Translations under genes and position numbers: made by a program
Source: CATQHL01 sp965204655
GTDB taxonomy: Bacteria > Actinomycetota > Acidimicrobiia > Acidimicrobiales > CATQHL01
DNA: 64,000 nucleotides
Assembly: GCA_965204655.1 (NCBI GenBank)
Contig: OZ241998.1
Coordinates: 2,356,001 to 2,420,000 of the forward strand
Direction: 5' to 3'
The notes under the pieces: model-generated
What the model was told of the DNA's origin: nothing
Seen by the model: only the letters and a program-made list of their open reading frames with translations
Database searches by the model: none
Shown here: positions 33,027 to 41,303 of the stretch, in pieces
Layout of the letters: the number at the start of each line of letters is the position of its first letter
Numbering within the stretch: position 1 is the stretch's first letter

Positions 33027-34477
33027 TTATTCGAAGGGCAGCTGTCCGTGTTCTTTGGCGATGGCTTCTCGTAGGGCTTGCTCCCCGGCGGTACGGGCCG
33101 CGCTCAGGGCGCGCTCAGCAGCGGCCTGGTCAATGATCCAGTCCCGGTTGTCAGCGCGCATCCCTGAGATGGTTTTGAGCGATCCCTTTTTGGAGTTGCA
33201 TGGCCCGCACAGCAGCACCCGGTTGATGATGTAGTTGCTTCCGCCGTCTTTTTTCGGAGTCACGTGGTCTAGTTGCATGAAGTCTGGTTCCAGTGCCCGC
33301 CCGCACCCGGCGCACACCACTTTGTTTGGGTCGGATGCAGGCGTGGCTTGGGCGACTTGGAGGCGGTTGAACATCTGTGATTGGGTCATCTTGGTCACCG
33401 GATTGCTCAACGAGATCGGGACATCAAACGACGGTGCGGCTATTTCCTGTTCATCGGTGCGGGCAGGCGGATCGGTTGCGTAGGTCACGTCGCCGAGAGA
33501 AAAGAGCCGGTCGCTGTGGGTGTTGGGTATGTTGAGCACCTCGCGTTGCAGCCGGTCCAGCACGGTCTTGTGAGCATTCTCCCATAGGTCTATGCCGACC
33601 CAACGGCGGCCTAGGCGCTCGGCAGCCACAACTGTTGTAGCGCACCCACAGAACGGGTCGAGCACCACGTCTCCTTGATTCGACGAGGCTTTGATTATTC
33701 GTGCATATAAGGCGAGTGGCTTTTGTGTGGGGTATCCGACGCGTTCCCTTTCTACTCTGCCCACAGGTGTCATGCCGTCTCGGTCTTCCAGCCAATAGTC
33801 CTCAGGGATTTTGCCTTTAGAGCTAAGGGTCGCAGCCTTTTTGAATATGCCAGAAGTTTTACCGGTCTCCAATTTTCGGTAAGGGATACGGACATCATCA
33901 TAATTGAACGGACATTTGGCCTTGGCGTCCTTAGCGTAGAACAGGATGACATCGTGTTTGCGCGGAAACCATCGCTTGGTGTTGGATGGACCTGTGTAGC
34001 ACCACACGATTTCGTTTCTGAAGTTCTTGCGCCCGAATATCCCGTCTAACATGAGTTTGAGGTAGTGGCTGGCTGTCGGGTCGCAGTGTAGATACAGCGA
34101 TCCGGTGGGTTTAAGGACGCGGTGCATCTCTAGGAGCCTGACCCCCATGAAGCACAAGTAAGCGCCCATATCTTTACCCCAGGTGTCGTTAGCGGCTTTG
34201 ATGACCTTCCACACCGCGGGGTGGTCGTCTTTGATCCCGTCGGTCCATATCTCGTGGACGTCTTTCTCCCACGTCCAGCGGTCTTGGAACTTTGCCCCAG
34301 CGGCGAGGCTTTCGGGTGTTGCGTAGAAGTCTTTGCCCTTGTTGAACGGCGGGTCGGTCGCGATCAGGTCGATGGTCTCAGAATTAATGCCCTGCAGAAC
34401 GGGCAGATTGTCGCAGTGGTACAAAGTCCGGTTGATCCAATTGAGGGGGGGGGGGGGGGATTAGGCGCGGTGGCCAT
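33027..34477 (-). CDS. Phase-variable DNA methyltransferase-HNH fusion, paralogue 2 (frame OFF here)
   Basis: The catalytic frame (33027-34442) reads NWINRTLYHCDNL, TDPPFNKGKDF, LDPFCGCATTVVAAERL and the HNH block CAGC, LDHVTPKKDGG, LCGPCNSKKG. It is close to the gene at 343 in both end domains, but the central stretch (about residues 145-215, WCYTGPSNTKRW) differs, so target specificity probably differs. ATG 34475-34477 (MATAPN) enters a C15 run. The methylase frame needs 13 or 16, so 15 is OFF. TTG 34422-34424 could give an N-truncated product. Confidence 0.85.
34445..34459. repeat. Poly-G tract, 15 nt (C15 coding strand) at the start of methyltransferase-HNH 2
   Basis: The ATG frame (MATAPN, then Pro codons) leaves the run out of frame at 15. 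ON is n = 1 mod 3 (13, 16). The region 34478-34712 upstream holds no gene and should carry this gene's promoter. Confidence 0.85.
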
Positions 34478-34712
34478 TGTCCTATCTACCTGTTGCCCCG
34501 AAAATATTTTTGCACTAGTTGTTTTGCGGGTCGGATGCTCTGCTCAGTATTGATTTGTAAACAGGTCTGTGGCATCTCTTGAATTTTGTCCACTTCCGCA
34601 AAGACATTTGGAATTCTTGGTTAGAGCGTCAAACCCCATCATACTGTCAAGCCTCTTGGCTATTATATACATGTGAGCGGATATCCGTCGTTTGGGTTCG
34701 TAAGTTAAAGGT

Positions 34713-35606
34713 CTAAATGGGAGCAAACCTGTTTGTAAAAAGTTGACGCCAATGCTGCAAACTTTTTGATGCATCTTCTTCGTAATATGCCCTCTGGACA
34801 TTGTTCGCAATGCTTATGAATGCAGCTTTGAAGTTCTTGTATTTCTCTTGATCCCAGTGCCTATTGAAATGCTCGTATGGCAACGCCGGGTTTGCGATGG
34901 TCGGTACCGATGAGTGGACTTGCAGAAAAAATTTGATCTCTGACGTTATGAGTAGCAGGGCGTCGGCGACCGTTTGGGCTTCATACTTGTTGTACATAGT
35001 TATCCGTTGCCCGCATAATGTAGTTAGCAGTATAGATTTAGCAGTGAAGTTGTTGCGGTGGTCTCGAAGATATTTCAAGAGTTTGACCGCTCTTTTCAAG
35101 TTACCTTTAGTCAAAGTATTTTGGCTGTTGAACCATTCTCGGTATCCAGTCCCGTCGGATGGCTCAAATTCGTTAGTTAGAGAATTGCAAACACTTAGGT
35201 GTGCCATGTACGGGAGTTGTACGCACGGCACAATATCTAGGTGGAAATCCCCAGCGTAGGTTAACGTCACGCATCGGGTTCCCTTAGAGACTATGTTCCC
35301 ATAGGTGCCACTTTGCCGGAAGATCTGATTAACGTTGCTAATATATTCTCTTGCAGACCAAGAGGGATTATAGTCAAGGAGTAGTAGCAGGTCGGCATCG
35401 TATTCTTGGCCGTCATTCGCAGGCTTGATAATGGTCTTGAGCGCCCATGAACCCTGTTGCTCAATTCTCATATACCCCGGCAGATGCTGTTTCAAGAATT
35501 TGTCGATATTGTCCCTTTTCGTCATCAAATTGTCAATGCGTGACTGGTTCAGGTTGACTTCGTCTTGTAAAAAATCGTTGAAGCGTTTAGCGTGTTGGTG
35601 GGGCAT
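34713..35606 (-). CDS. CD-NTase-family nucleotidyltransferase (CBASS-like signal synthase)
   Basis: 297 aa. The nucleotidyltransferase motif is QGSWALKTIIKP (GS), then EYDADLLLLL (DxD) and the third acid in FHLDIVPC. These are the three metal-binding acidic positions of the OAS/cGAS-like fold. The helical C-terminal half (LKYLRDHRNNFTAKSILLT) fits SMODS-type enzymes. In CBASS it makes a cyclic oligonucleotide after phage infection, which activates a killer effector. The partner upstream on the same strand is a patatin phospholipase. Confidence 0.85.
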   Translation of the reverse strand: MPHQHAKRFNDFLQDEVNLNQSRIDNLMTKRDNIDKFLKQHLPGYMRIEQQGSWALKTIIKPANDGQEYDADLLLLLDYNPSWSAREYISNVNQIFRQSGTYGNIVSKGTRCVTLTYAGDFHLDIVPCVQLPYMAHLSVCNSLTNEFEPSDGTGYREWFNSQNTLTKGNLKRAVKLLKYLRDHRNNFTAKSILLTTLCGQRITMYNKYEAQTVADALLLITSEIKFFLQVHSSVPTIANPALPYEHFNRHWDQEKYKNFKAAFISIANNVQRAYYEEDASKSLQHWRQLFTNRFAPI

Positions 35607-35660
35607 GCAAGTTTTTTCTCCTTCTCGGTTAATGTCCTCGATCTCTAGGGAGATCTCTGA

Positions 35661-35755
35661 AACCTGCCTACGTTAGCAGGTTGCCGAACCGGGCGGGTGG
35701 ATTTAGAATTCTTAGGTCTTAGATCTCTAGAATACCCCACTTTAGCAGGGGATTT
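35661..35755. other. Hairpin-forming repeats between the CBASS-like genes
   Basis: AACCTGC (35661-35667) pairs with GCAGGTT (35676-35682). A similar element, CCCCACTTTAGCAGGGG, follows near 35735-35752, and AGATCTCT occurs beside both. They fill the 148-nt gap between patatin stop and cyclase start and could set relative expression. Confidence 0.45.
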
Positions 35756-36810
35756 CAGGTCTTGTGGTAATGTTTGTACTGGTTCACTGGCGCTTCTAAG
35801 AAGACGCTGTTGATTGCTTCCCCACATTTCTTCAGGCTATTGCATGCGGCGATTGGCAGTTCTGTTTCAGCTCGTCTCCAGTCGTCGAGCATGATCGGCG
35901 GGGGCTTGATGCCCTCTGGTGCTACTTGGAGAACCGAGTCGGCTCCTACGATCAGACAAGCTTGACCCGTAGCGCAGGCCGACTGGAAAGAGAACATGGC
36001 TTCTGGCAGCTTTCGAAATTCAAACATTAGACCACCATATTTAATGGAATAATGTGAAATTGGGGTGTGTCCTGTGCTGTTGATAATACTCAGGATCTTG
36101 ATTTGTCCCGACGCGACGCCTATGCTTGTAAGGGCCTCAACTACAGCCACCATGATAGGGTCATTCGCATATAGCCCACCATCTGCCAACTTATACCCTC
36201 CATCTTCTTGGAGTTTAAAATATGTAGGAGCGGCTGATGTTTGCATAGCAACATCCAACATGGGCTTCTTCCAATCCATCCGAAAATCGGGATGATGGTC
36301 AGTCTTGTACATGAATACATCAACATATTCTCTTTCGGATACAGGGATACATAACCGCGTCTTGGAATCCCCGAGCTGAGTATCACCGTACAGATCACAG
36401 AGAAACGACTTCAATACACCTGCTTCATAAGCTGGTTTAGGTTGCATAAATCGGGGTAGCAATGTCTTACGTTTCCGAAAAACTTTAGGCCCGAATTGTC
36501 GGTAGGCTTCGTGCAATTCCACGGCAGACAACCCTTTGCCTAGCCCTAAGGCGATGATGCCACCCGTGGATGTGCCTGCTATCAAGTCAAAGAACTCGCC
36601 TATAGGACGGCCATCAAGATATTTCTTTTCTAGTCCGGCCAAGAATGACGACGTGTAAAGCCCTCTGACGCCGCCGCCGGCTAGGGATAGAATTTTGAAG
36701 TTCCTGTCCTCGTGCCAGCCGACCGGTATGCGCTTCTTTGTTAGTTTGCCTGCCGAACGTGGAATGGTCATATTGTGCGGCTCACGCTCATCACGGCTGA
36801 CCAAAAACAC
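35755..36810 (-). CDS. Patatin-like phospholipase, CapV-type CBASS effector
   Basis: 351 aa. ILSLAGGGVRGLYTSSFL (oxyanion loop), IAGTSTGGIIA (nucleophile elbow GxSxG) and ADGGLYANDP (catalytic Asp in DGG) give a full Ser-Asp dyad. CapV-type patatins degrade membrane phospholipids when they bind the cyclic signal, killing the infected cell. The nearest ATG to the domain is 36771 (MTIPRSAG), 13 codons inside the longest frame; either start is possible. It is transcribed before the CD-NTase gene. Two-gene type I CBASS architecture; no Cap2/Cap3 ancillary genes lie in the pair. Confidence 0.85.
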   Translation of the reverse strand: MFLVSRDEREPHNMTIPRSAGKLTKKRIPVGWHEDRNFKILSLAGGGVRGLYTSSFLAGLEKKYLDGRPIGEFFDLIAGTSTGGIIALGLGKGLSAVELHEAYRQFGPKVFRKRKTLLPRFMQPKPAYEAGVLKSFLCDLYGDTQLGDSKTRLCIPVSEREYVDVFMYKTDHHPDFRMDWKKPMLDVAMQTSAAPTYFKLQEDGGYKLADGGLYANDPIMVAVVEALTSIGVASGQIKILSIINSTGHTPISHYSIKYGGLMFEFRKLPEAMFSFQSACATGQACLIVGADSVLQVAPEGIKPPPIMLDDWRRAETELPIAACNSLKKCGEAINSVFLEAPVNQYKHYHKT

Positions 36811-36826
36811 CGCCTCTAAAGGCCCC

Positions 36827-36875
36827 TCACCAGCCGCGGTCTATCCATTCCTGTAGGTGGGGGCTTTCACGGCCT
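36827..36875. repeat. 49-bp repeat at the metallo-hydrolase 3' end (right, coding copy)
   Basis: This copy is coding and includes the TGA. It pairs with 32952-33000 (47 of 49 identical) and partly with 26631-26655. The three copies bracket 26656-32951 and 33001-36826. Confidence 0.85.
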
Positions 36876-37606
36876 AGGGTGGTGTCGTCGCCGTGGCCGG
36901 GCATGACGATCGTGTCGGGGGGGTGCTTGGAGAACATCAACTCGTCGATGGATCGGATGATGGTTGCGAAGTCGCCCGTCGCGAACTGCGATGGAGGGGG
37001 TTTGCCTTCACGGCGCATGAAGCCGTCTCGTGTGAGCCCCGGCCCTCCCGGGAAGAGCGTGTCGCCGGTGAAGAGCACCGGCGAGCCTTCCACCTTGAAG
37101 CAGATCGACCCGTCGGTGTGCCCTGGAGTGATGGTGGTGTGAAGGCGCAGCCGACCGACCTCTATGACCGACTCGTTCTCCAGCACCTGGTCGTACGAGG
37201 GGAGCATGTGGGCGTCCGCTTCGGTGACGCCGACTTCGTAGCCCGCATTGCGCATCTCGGTGACCGCTCCTATGTGGTCGGAGTGCCCGTGGGTCTCCAG
37301 CACGGAACGCACGCCCAAGCGCCGGCAAAGCTCCAGCAGAAGTTTGTGCTCGTTGGCAGCGTCGATGAGCACCGCCTCGCCGGTCTGTCGGCAGCGGCAG
37401 ACGAACACGTTGTTGTCTAGGTCGCCGACCACCACTCGGTGGATTTCCATCTGGCCGTCTCGGTAGTGCAGCGTGCTCTCGGCGTCGGGGGCTTGACGTT
37501 TAGTGCCGAGCTGCGCCCAGCAGTAGTGCTCTATGCCGTGGTCGCCGCCGGCTGAGGGGTCGCCGGCTGAGCGTTCAGATTTGCCGGAGTCTGCGATTGC
37601 GTTCAT
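36827..37606 (-). CDS. Metallo-beta-lactamase-fold hydrolase
   Basis: 259 aa. ETHGHSDHIGAV (HxHxDH), TPGHTDGSICF, FTGDTLF and MPGHGDDT supply the binuclear metal ligands of the glyoxalase II-like branch. Its substrate cannot be told. The last 49 nt (36827-36875), starting at the stop codon, are the source of the displaced repeats at 32952 and 26631. So the CBASS-like and methyltransferase segments appear to be joined to this gene's 3' end. Confidence 0.88.
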   Translation of the reverse strand: MNAIADSGKSERSAGDPSAGGDHGIEHYCWAQLGTKRQAPDAESTLHYRDGQMEIHRVVVGDLDNNVFVCRCRQTGEAVLIDAANEHKLLLELCRRLGVRSVLETHGHSDHIGAVTEMRNAGYEVGVTEADAHMLPSYDQVLENESVIEVGRLRLHTTITPGHTDGSICFKVEGSPVLFTGDTLFPGGPGLTRDGFMRREGKPPPSQFATGDFATIIRSIDELMFSKHPPDTIVMPGHGDDTTLGRESPHLQEWIDRGW

Positions 37607-37636
37607 AGGAGTTCCTCGTTTCTTTGTTGTGTGTTA

Positions 37637-40255
37637 TCAAGCGGGGGGCTTGAAGGCGTCAAGTATGTGGTGGGCTTGTTCTCGGTCTAGGTGTAAGGCG
37701 GTATTCAATTCTTTTATTGCAGTCTGCTGCTCGTCTTGTGCCTTTGCTCGAGCTTGCTCGGCTGCTTTGATGCGCTGGATGAATTGCTTAGCGGTCTGAG
37801 GGTCGGGGTAAGGGAAGGGGATGTTCTGTATGTCCGCCCAACGAACCCGGGAGCGATTGGCTCCAGTGGCCCGCAATAGTAATTCTGCTCTGATCTCAGG
37901 CGAACGGAGCACAGCCCAGATCACATACGCGTCGTACTCCGATTTAGTTCTAAATACTGTGTATTCCTTTGATACGAACGACCCCGCCAAGCGGGCGGGC
38001 ACGACGGCGACGCTGCCGTAACTAGCGGCGATATTTGAGAGCACAATGTCACCTTCATCAACTTTGAATAACTGGTTATATTTTGTGCCTACCTTGGGCA
38101 GTATCACGTCGCCTTTTGCCGCTTCTCCACTATAGCGCACCGTTAGCAGTTGCTCAAACTGGTCGTGGTCTCGACAATTAATGACATCCGCACCGCTGAA
38201 CTCTTTGAGTTCTACAAAGTCGGCCAGCACCTGCGACCCGGCTGGCGAAGATCTGCTGTGTTCAATTAGGCAGTGTTTCACGTCCAGCCTGTCTATGACG
38301 CGGCTTGCTGGAACGATGTGGTCTGGCGACCCGTTGCCCGAGATGAAGTTCTTGTACTCGCGGAGGACAGCAGCGACTTCCTTCACAGCGCGTTCGCGTA
38401 GTTCGTCATCGCCGGGCATCCACCTAGCCCGCTTCGGGTCGTCTATGCCAACATAGCGGCAGGCGTACATGAACACCGGAGGGTGACTCTGGGGCGAGTA
38501 CGAGTCAGTCTTGCGTCGTTTCTCCAACACTACGAAAGACGTCTTCACCCGGGCCTCCGAGCGTTGGAACGCATCACCGGGCAGTGATATCACGGCTTTG
38601 ATCGTGTAGAACTCCCGCAACTTTTCTCTGAACCATTTGTATTCGGGGCTGTTGAGAAACCCGTCGTCTATAACCGAGATAAGCCGTCCACCGGGCTTCA
38701 GGTAGTGGTGGTACATCTCAAAGAACATCATTTTGGCCAAGACGTTCTGTTTGCCGACTGCTATGGCGTATTGCTCCAGCACATACTTGTCGCTTTCTTG
38801 AGCACGATCGTAGGTTTTGGAGAAAGGAGGATTCGTGAGCACCACATCAAAAGAACCTTCAAGATTTAGTCTGCGCAGTTCGTCTTTTTCAATGGCTGTT
38901 TCGGGGTGATCGCCTGTTTCGTCGCTTATGTTCAGATCCAGGCTGTCGACGTTGAAGATGTGGCTGCCGCCATCGCCGTGAAGGTACATGTTCAGCCTGG
39001 CGATCTTGGCCAGGTTCGGATCTTTGGCGAAGTCCATGCCGTATATGCGCTCGTCGGCTATCGCTTTGCGCTCAATGCCTTTGGCGTCGTCAGACAACGA
39101 TTCGTTGCGGTTAACTTTCGACCACATGTCAGCGAGAGCATCAATTAGAAATCCGCCAGTTCCGCAGCAGCCGTCCAATACGCGGTCAGTCGGAAGGAGG
39201 TTGCCTAGACCCACCCCTAACTTGACGAGAGTGCGCGGCGTGAAGTACTGCCCAAGGTCTTTGCCTCGCATAGTGGCGCTTAGAAAATTCTCAAAGAGCC
39301 TGCCGTTCAGGTCGGCGTCTATGCCGAATAAATACAGAGTTTCCAAGCGTTTGACGACACCCTTAATCGTCTCAGGCTTAAGGTTGATCTCTTCGCCTTT
39401 ATTAAAGAAACGCTTGCGAATTCTCCTAGCTATTTCCATTTCTACGTCATTTGTAAAGTCTCTGAACAAAATAGAATTGACAGGATTCGGGGTTAGCTGC
39501 GCGTCGATCCAGCGAACCGAGAACTCCACTTCGTCGGCCGGCTGTTCAAACCGACGCTCCGCCACGAGACCGGGGTAGTTGTCCTTCATCTTCTTGTCCG
39601 ACAATAACTTGAGAGCTATGAGCTTCACAAACTCTGAGAACCCGGCTGCTTGACTGATCCGATCTGATTTGTAGATGTGCCGGTGGCACTGAGCGAACAC
39701 GCTGTTCACTTCAGCGATACCCGGCTTAGTGAACTGCAGCGTGTCCGACGAAGCAGACACCTGACGACCGCCCGCAAAAACATCTGAGCGCAGTAGGCGC
39801 ACGAAGGTCTCGTAGTTTGGGTTTCCTTCAGTGAAGTCAACGAAATCCAAAGACAACAACGGGCCAGGGTCTGCCACCCGGTAGAGATGCGTCTTCGTAG
39901 CGTTCGTCAAGACGAAATATACGACAGGCCCATCCGTCGAGTAAGCCCGATTGATGGCGTAGCAATATTCACGGGCCTGATCTATGTGATCCGTCAAATT
40001 CTTGTCTGGATGCTTCGCCTCTAGTATCCATCTGATGTGGCCCGCCACCTTCAGCGCGAAATCCGGCTTGTGGAGATCCCCGGACATTCTGCCCCCCGAC
40101 AGGCTCTCCAACGTCGCCTTAGTTCGGATTTCCCTGTCCTGGTAACGAAGCGCATCCTGCAACAGGCGACGCACGAAGGACTGCTCAACATCAGATTCGT
40201 TACGGAGATCGCGAAAGTCGCAGAACCGGTTTCGCAGCGCCGGCCTTCTGTTCAT
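37637..40255 (-). CDS. Type IIG-like restriction-modification-specificity enzyme
   Basis: About 870 aa from ATG 40255 (MNRRPALRNRF); the frame is open a further 65 codons but without recognisable sequence. The N-terminal nuclease-like domain has LHKPDFALKV and ILEAKHPDK (PD-ExK). The methyltransferase core has GQYFTPRTLV, VLDGCCGTGGFLIDAL and VLTNPPFSKTYD. The C-terminal part resembles a type I S subunit (ILPKVGTKYN, VLSNIAAS, then helical IQRIKAAEQARAKAQDEQ). It cuts and modifies as one chain. No homopolymer tract. It is a different lineage from the gene at 15400. Confidence 0.85.
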   Translation of the reverse strand: MNRRPALRNRFCDFRDLRNESDVEQSFVRRLLQDALRYQDREIRTKATLESLSGGRMSGDLHKPDFALKVAGHIRWILEAKHPDKNLTDHIDQAREYCYAINRAYSTDGPVVYFVLTNATKTHLYRVADPGPLLSLDFVDFTEGNPNYETFVRLLRSDVFAGGRQVSASSDTLQFTKPGIAEVNSVFAQCHRHIYKSDRISQAAGFSEFVKLIALKLLSDKKMKDNYPGLVAERRFEQPADEVEFSVRWIDAQLTPNPVNSILFRDFTNDVEMEIARRIRKRFFNKGEEINLKPETIKGVVKRLETLYLFGIDADLNGRLFENFLSATMRGKDLGQYFTPRTLVKLGVGLGNLLPTDRVLDGCCGTGGFLIDALADMWSKVNRNESLSDDAKGIERKAIADERIYGMDFAKDPNLAKIARLNMYLHGDGGSHIFNVDSLDLNISDETGDHPETAIEKDELRRLNLEGSFDVVLTNPPFSKTYDRAQESDKYVLEQYAIAVGKQNVLAKMMFFEMYHHYLKPGGRLISVIDDGFLNSPEYKWFREKLREFYTIKAVISLPGDAFQRSEARVKTSFVVLEKRRKTDSYSPQSHPPVFMYACRYVGIDDPKRARWMPGDDELRERAVKEVAAVLREYKNFISGNGSPDHIVPASRVIDRLDVKHCLIEHSRSSPAGSQVLADFVELKEFSGADVINCRDHDQFEQLLTVRYSGEAAKGDVILPKVGTKYNQLFKVDEGDIVLSNIAASYGSVAVVPARLAGSFVSKEYTVFRTKSEYDAYVIWAVLRSPEIRAELLLRATGANRSRVRWADIQNIPFPYPDPQTAKQFIQRIKAAEQARAKAQDEQQTAIKELNTALHLDREQAHHILDAFKPPA

Positions 40256-40624
40256 GCGATCAGCCCCTCGCTGGGCAAGCACTGATAGCGGCTCGCTCCG
40301 CGGCAGCGTTCGGGCAGCGATTTTCGGGCAGAGATCGGAACGCCTCCACCCCGACGACACAGACCATGCCCACAACGTACTATGCCACTGCGACAAGCCG
40401 GTGAAACTCGGTGCGGGAACGTCCCCCGGCGGTGCCTGCGCTGAGGTCAAATTTCCAATCTAGATCGGGCGCAGGGTTTGCTTGACCTGCGGTTTTTGTA
40501 ATTCAGTGCCAGCCCTATTCTCGGTTGCCTCTCCTGGAATGCCACGAAGCAGGTTAGAGGTCGTGCTACAGTGAGTTGCTGGGGGAAGCCTCCGGAAAGT
40601 CCCGACAATAGAAAGGTTCTGGGA

Positions 40625-40894
40625 ATGACATCAGGGTATCAAAGCGAAATCATGGGTGAGGGCGAAGAAATTCGTATCACAGTTAACGAGCAAGTTGTTG
40701 TCATCAGGCCTGATGACAACAATCCTAGTGCCATCAAGCAACGCGCCAAAGAACAAGGCGTGGCTGTGGAAATCGATTTTGAACTAGCAGCCGAATGTGA
40801 TGACGGCAAGTTTATCTTATTTTCCGAGTTGGAGACCGTGGACATCGAAAATTTCTCCACCTTCACGGCCACAGCCGCGGATGACAACTCATAG
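40625..40894 (+). CDS. Ubiquitin-like protein of the second operon
   Basis: 90 aa. EEIRITVNEQVVVI, helix SAIKQRAKEQGV, then EIDFELAAE and VDIENFSTFTATAA. This strand-helix-strand order and the final glycine-free F-T strand match a beta-grasp Ub-like domain, as in the gene at 3838. It ends DDNS, not Gly, so it would need trimming or is not conjugated in the usual way. It is first in an operon with an E2-like gene and a JAB-E1 gene. The similarity is structural pattern rather than clear identity. Confidence 0.62.
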   Translation: MTSGYQSEIMGEGEEIRITVNEQVVVIRPDDNNPSAIKQRAKEQGVAVEIDFELAAECDDGKFILFSELETVDIENFSTFTATAADDNS

Positions 40895-40898
40895 CCAT

Positions 40899-41303
40899 AT
40901 GTCCGATTTGAAGACTGAGGTAGCCGACGCTATTGAAGAAATTAAAAGAGTCTATCCAGATGCTAAAGTAGATCCCAATCCTGACGATATAGGTGGTGCT
41001 TATGTGTCTGTTTCTGCAGATATGGGTGACATGTATCGTTCCGAAGACGATGGACATACGCTTCAATTTCAGATTCCAACTTCTTACCCTGAAGCACAAG
41101 TGAAGGATTTTTATGTGATCCCTCCGCTAGTTAGACTAGATGGTACTGACCCGCAGAACGGGTTCCATCTTAACAAGAAATTCCGAGGGCAAGACGCTAC
41201 TCAAGTATCTCGGAGCAAACCCAACTACAATCTTGATCTAGACAAGTCTTTAAGATTGAAAATAGCGAAAATACTGGAACATATACGCCGAAATAAGGGA
41301 TGA
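40899..41303 (+). CDS. E2/UBC-like protein of the second operon, lacking cysteine
   Basis: 134 aa from ATG 40899 (ATG 40881, overlapping the previous stop, is also possible). HTLQFQIPTSYPEAQVKDFY and IPPLVRLDG, then QVSRSKPNYNL, fit an E2-like core followed by a C-terminal helix. There is no cysteine anywhere in this protein, so it cannot form an E2 thioester. It may bind the Ub-like partner without catalysis. It overlaps the JAB-E1 gene by 4 nt (ATGA). Confidence 0.58.
   Translation: MSDLKTEVADAIEEIKRVYPDAKVDPNPDDIGGAYVSVSADMGDMYRSEDDGHTLQFQIPTSYPEAQVKDFYVIPPLVRLDGTDPQNGFHLNKKFRGQDATQVSRSKPNYNLDLDKSLRLKIAKILEHIRRNKG

Noticed and set aside
26631..36875. Complete integrative element
   Set aside because: Direct repeats are present but no integrase, transposase, relaxase or phage structural gene lies between them, so only att-like repeats are claimed.
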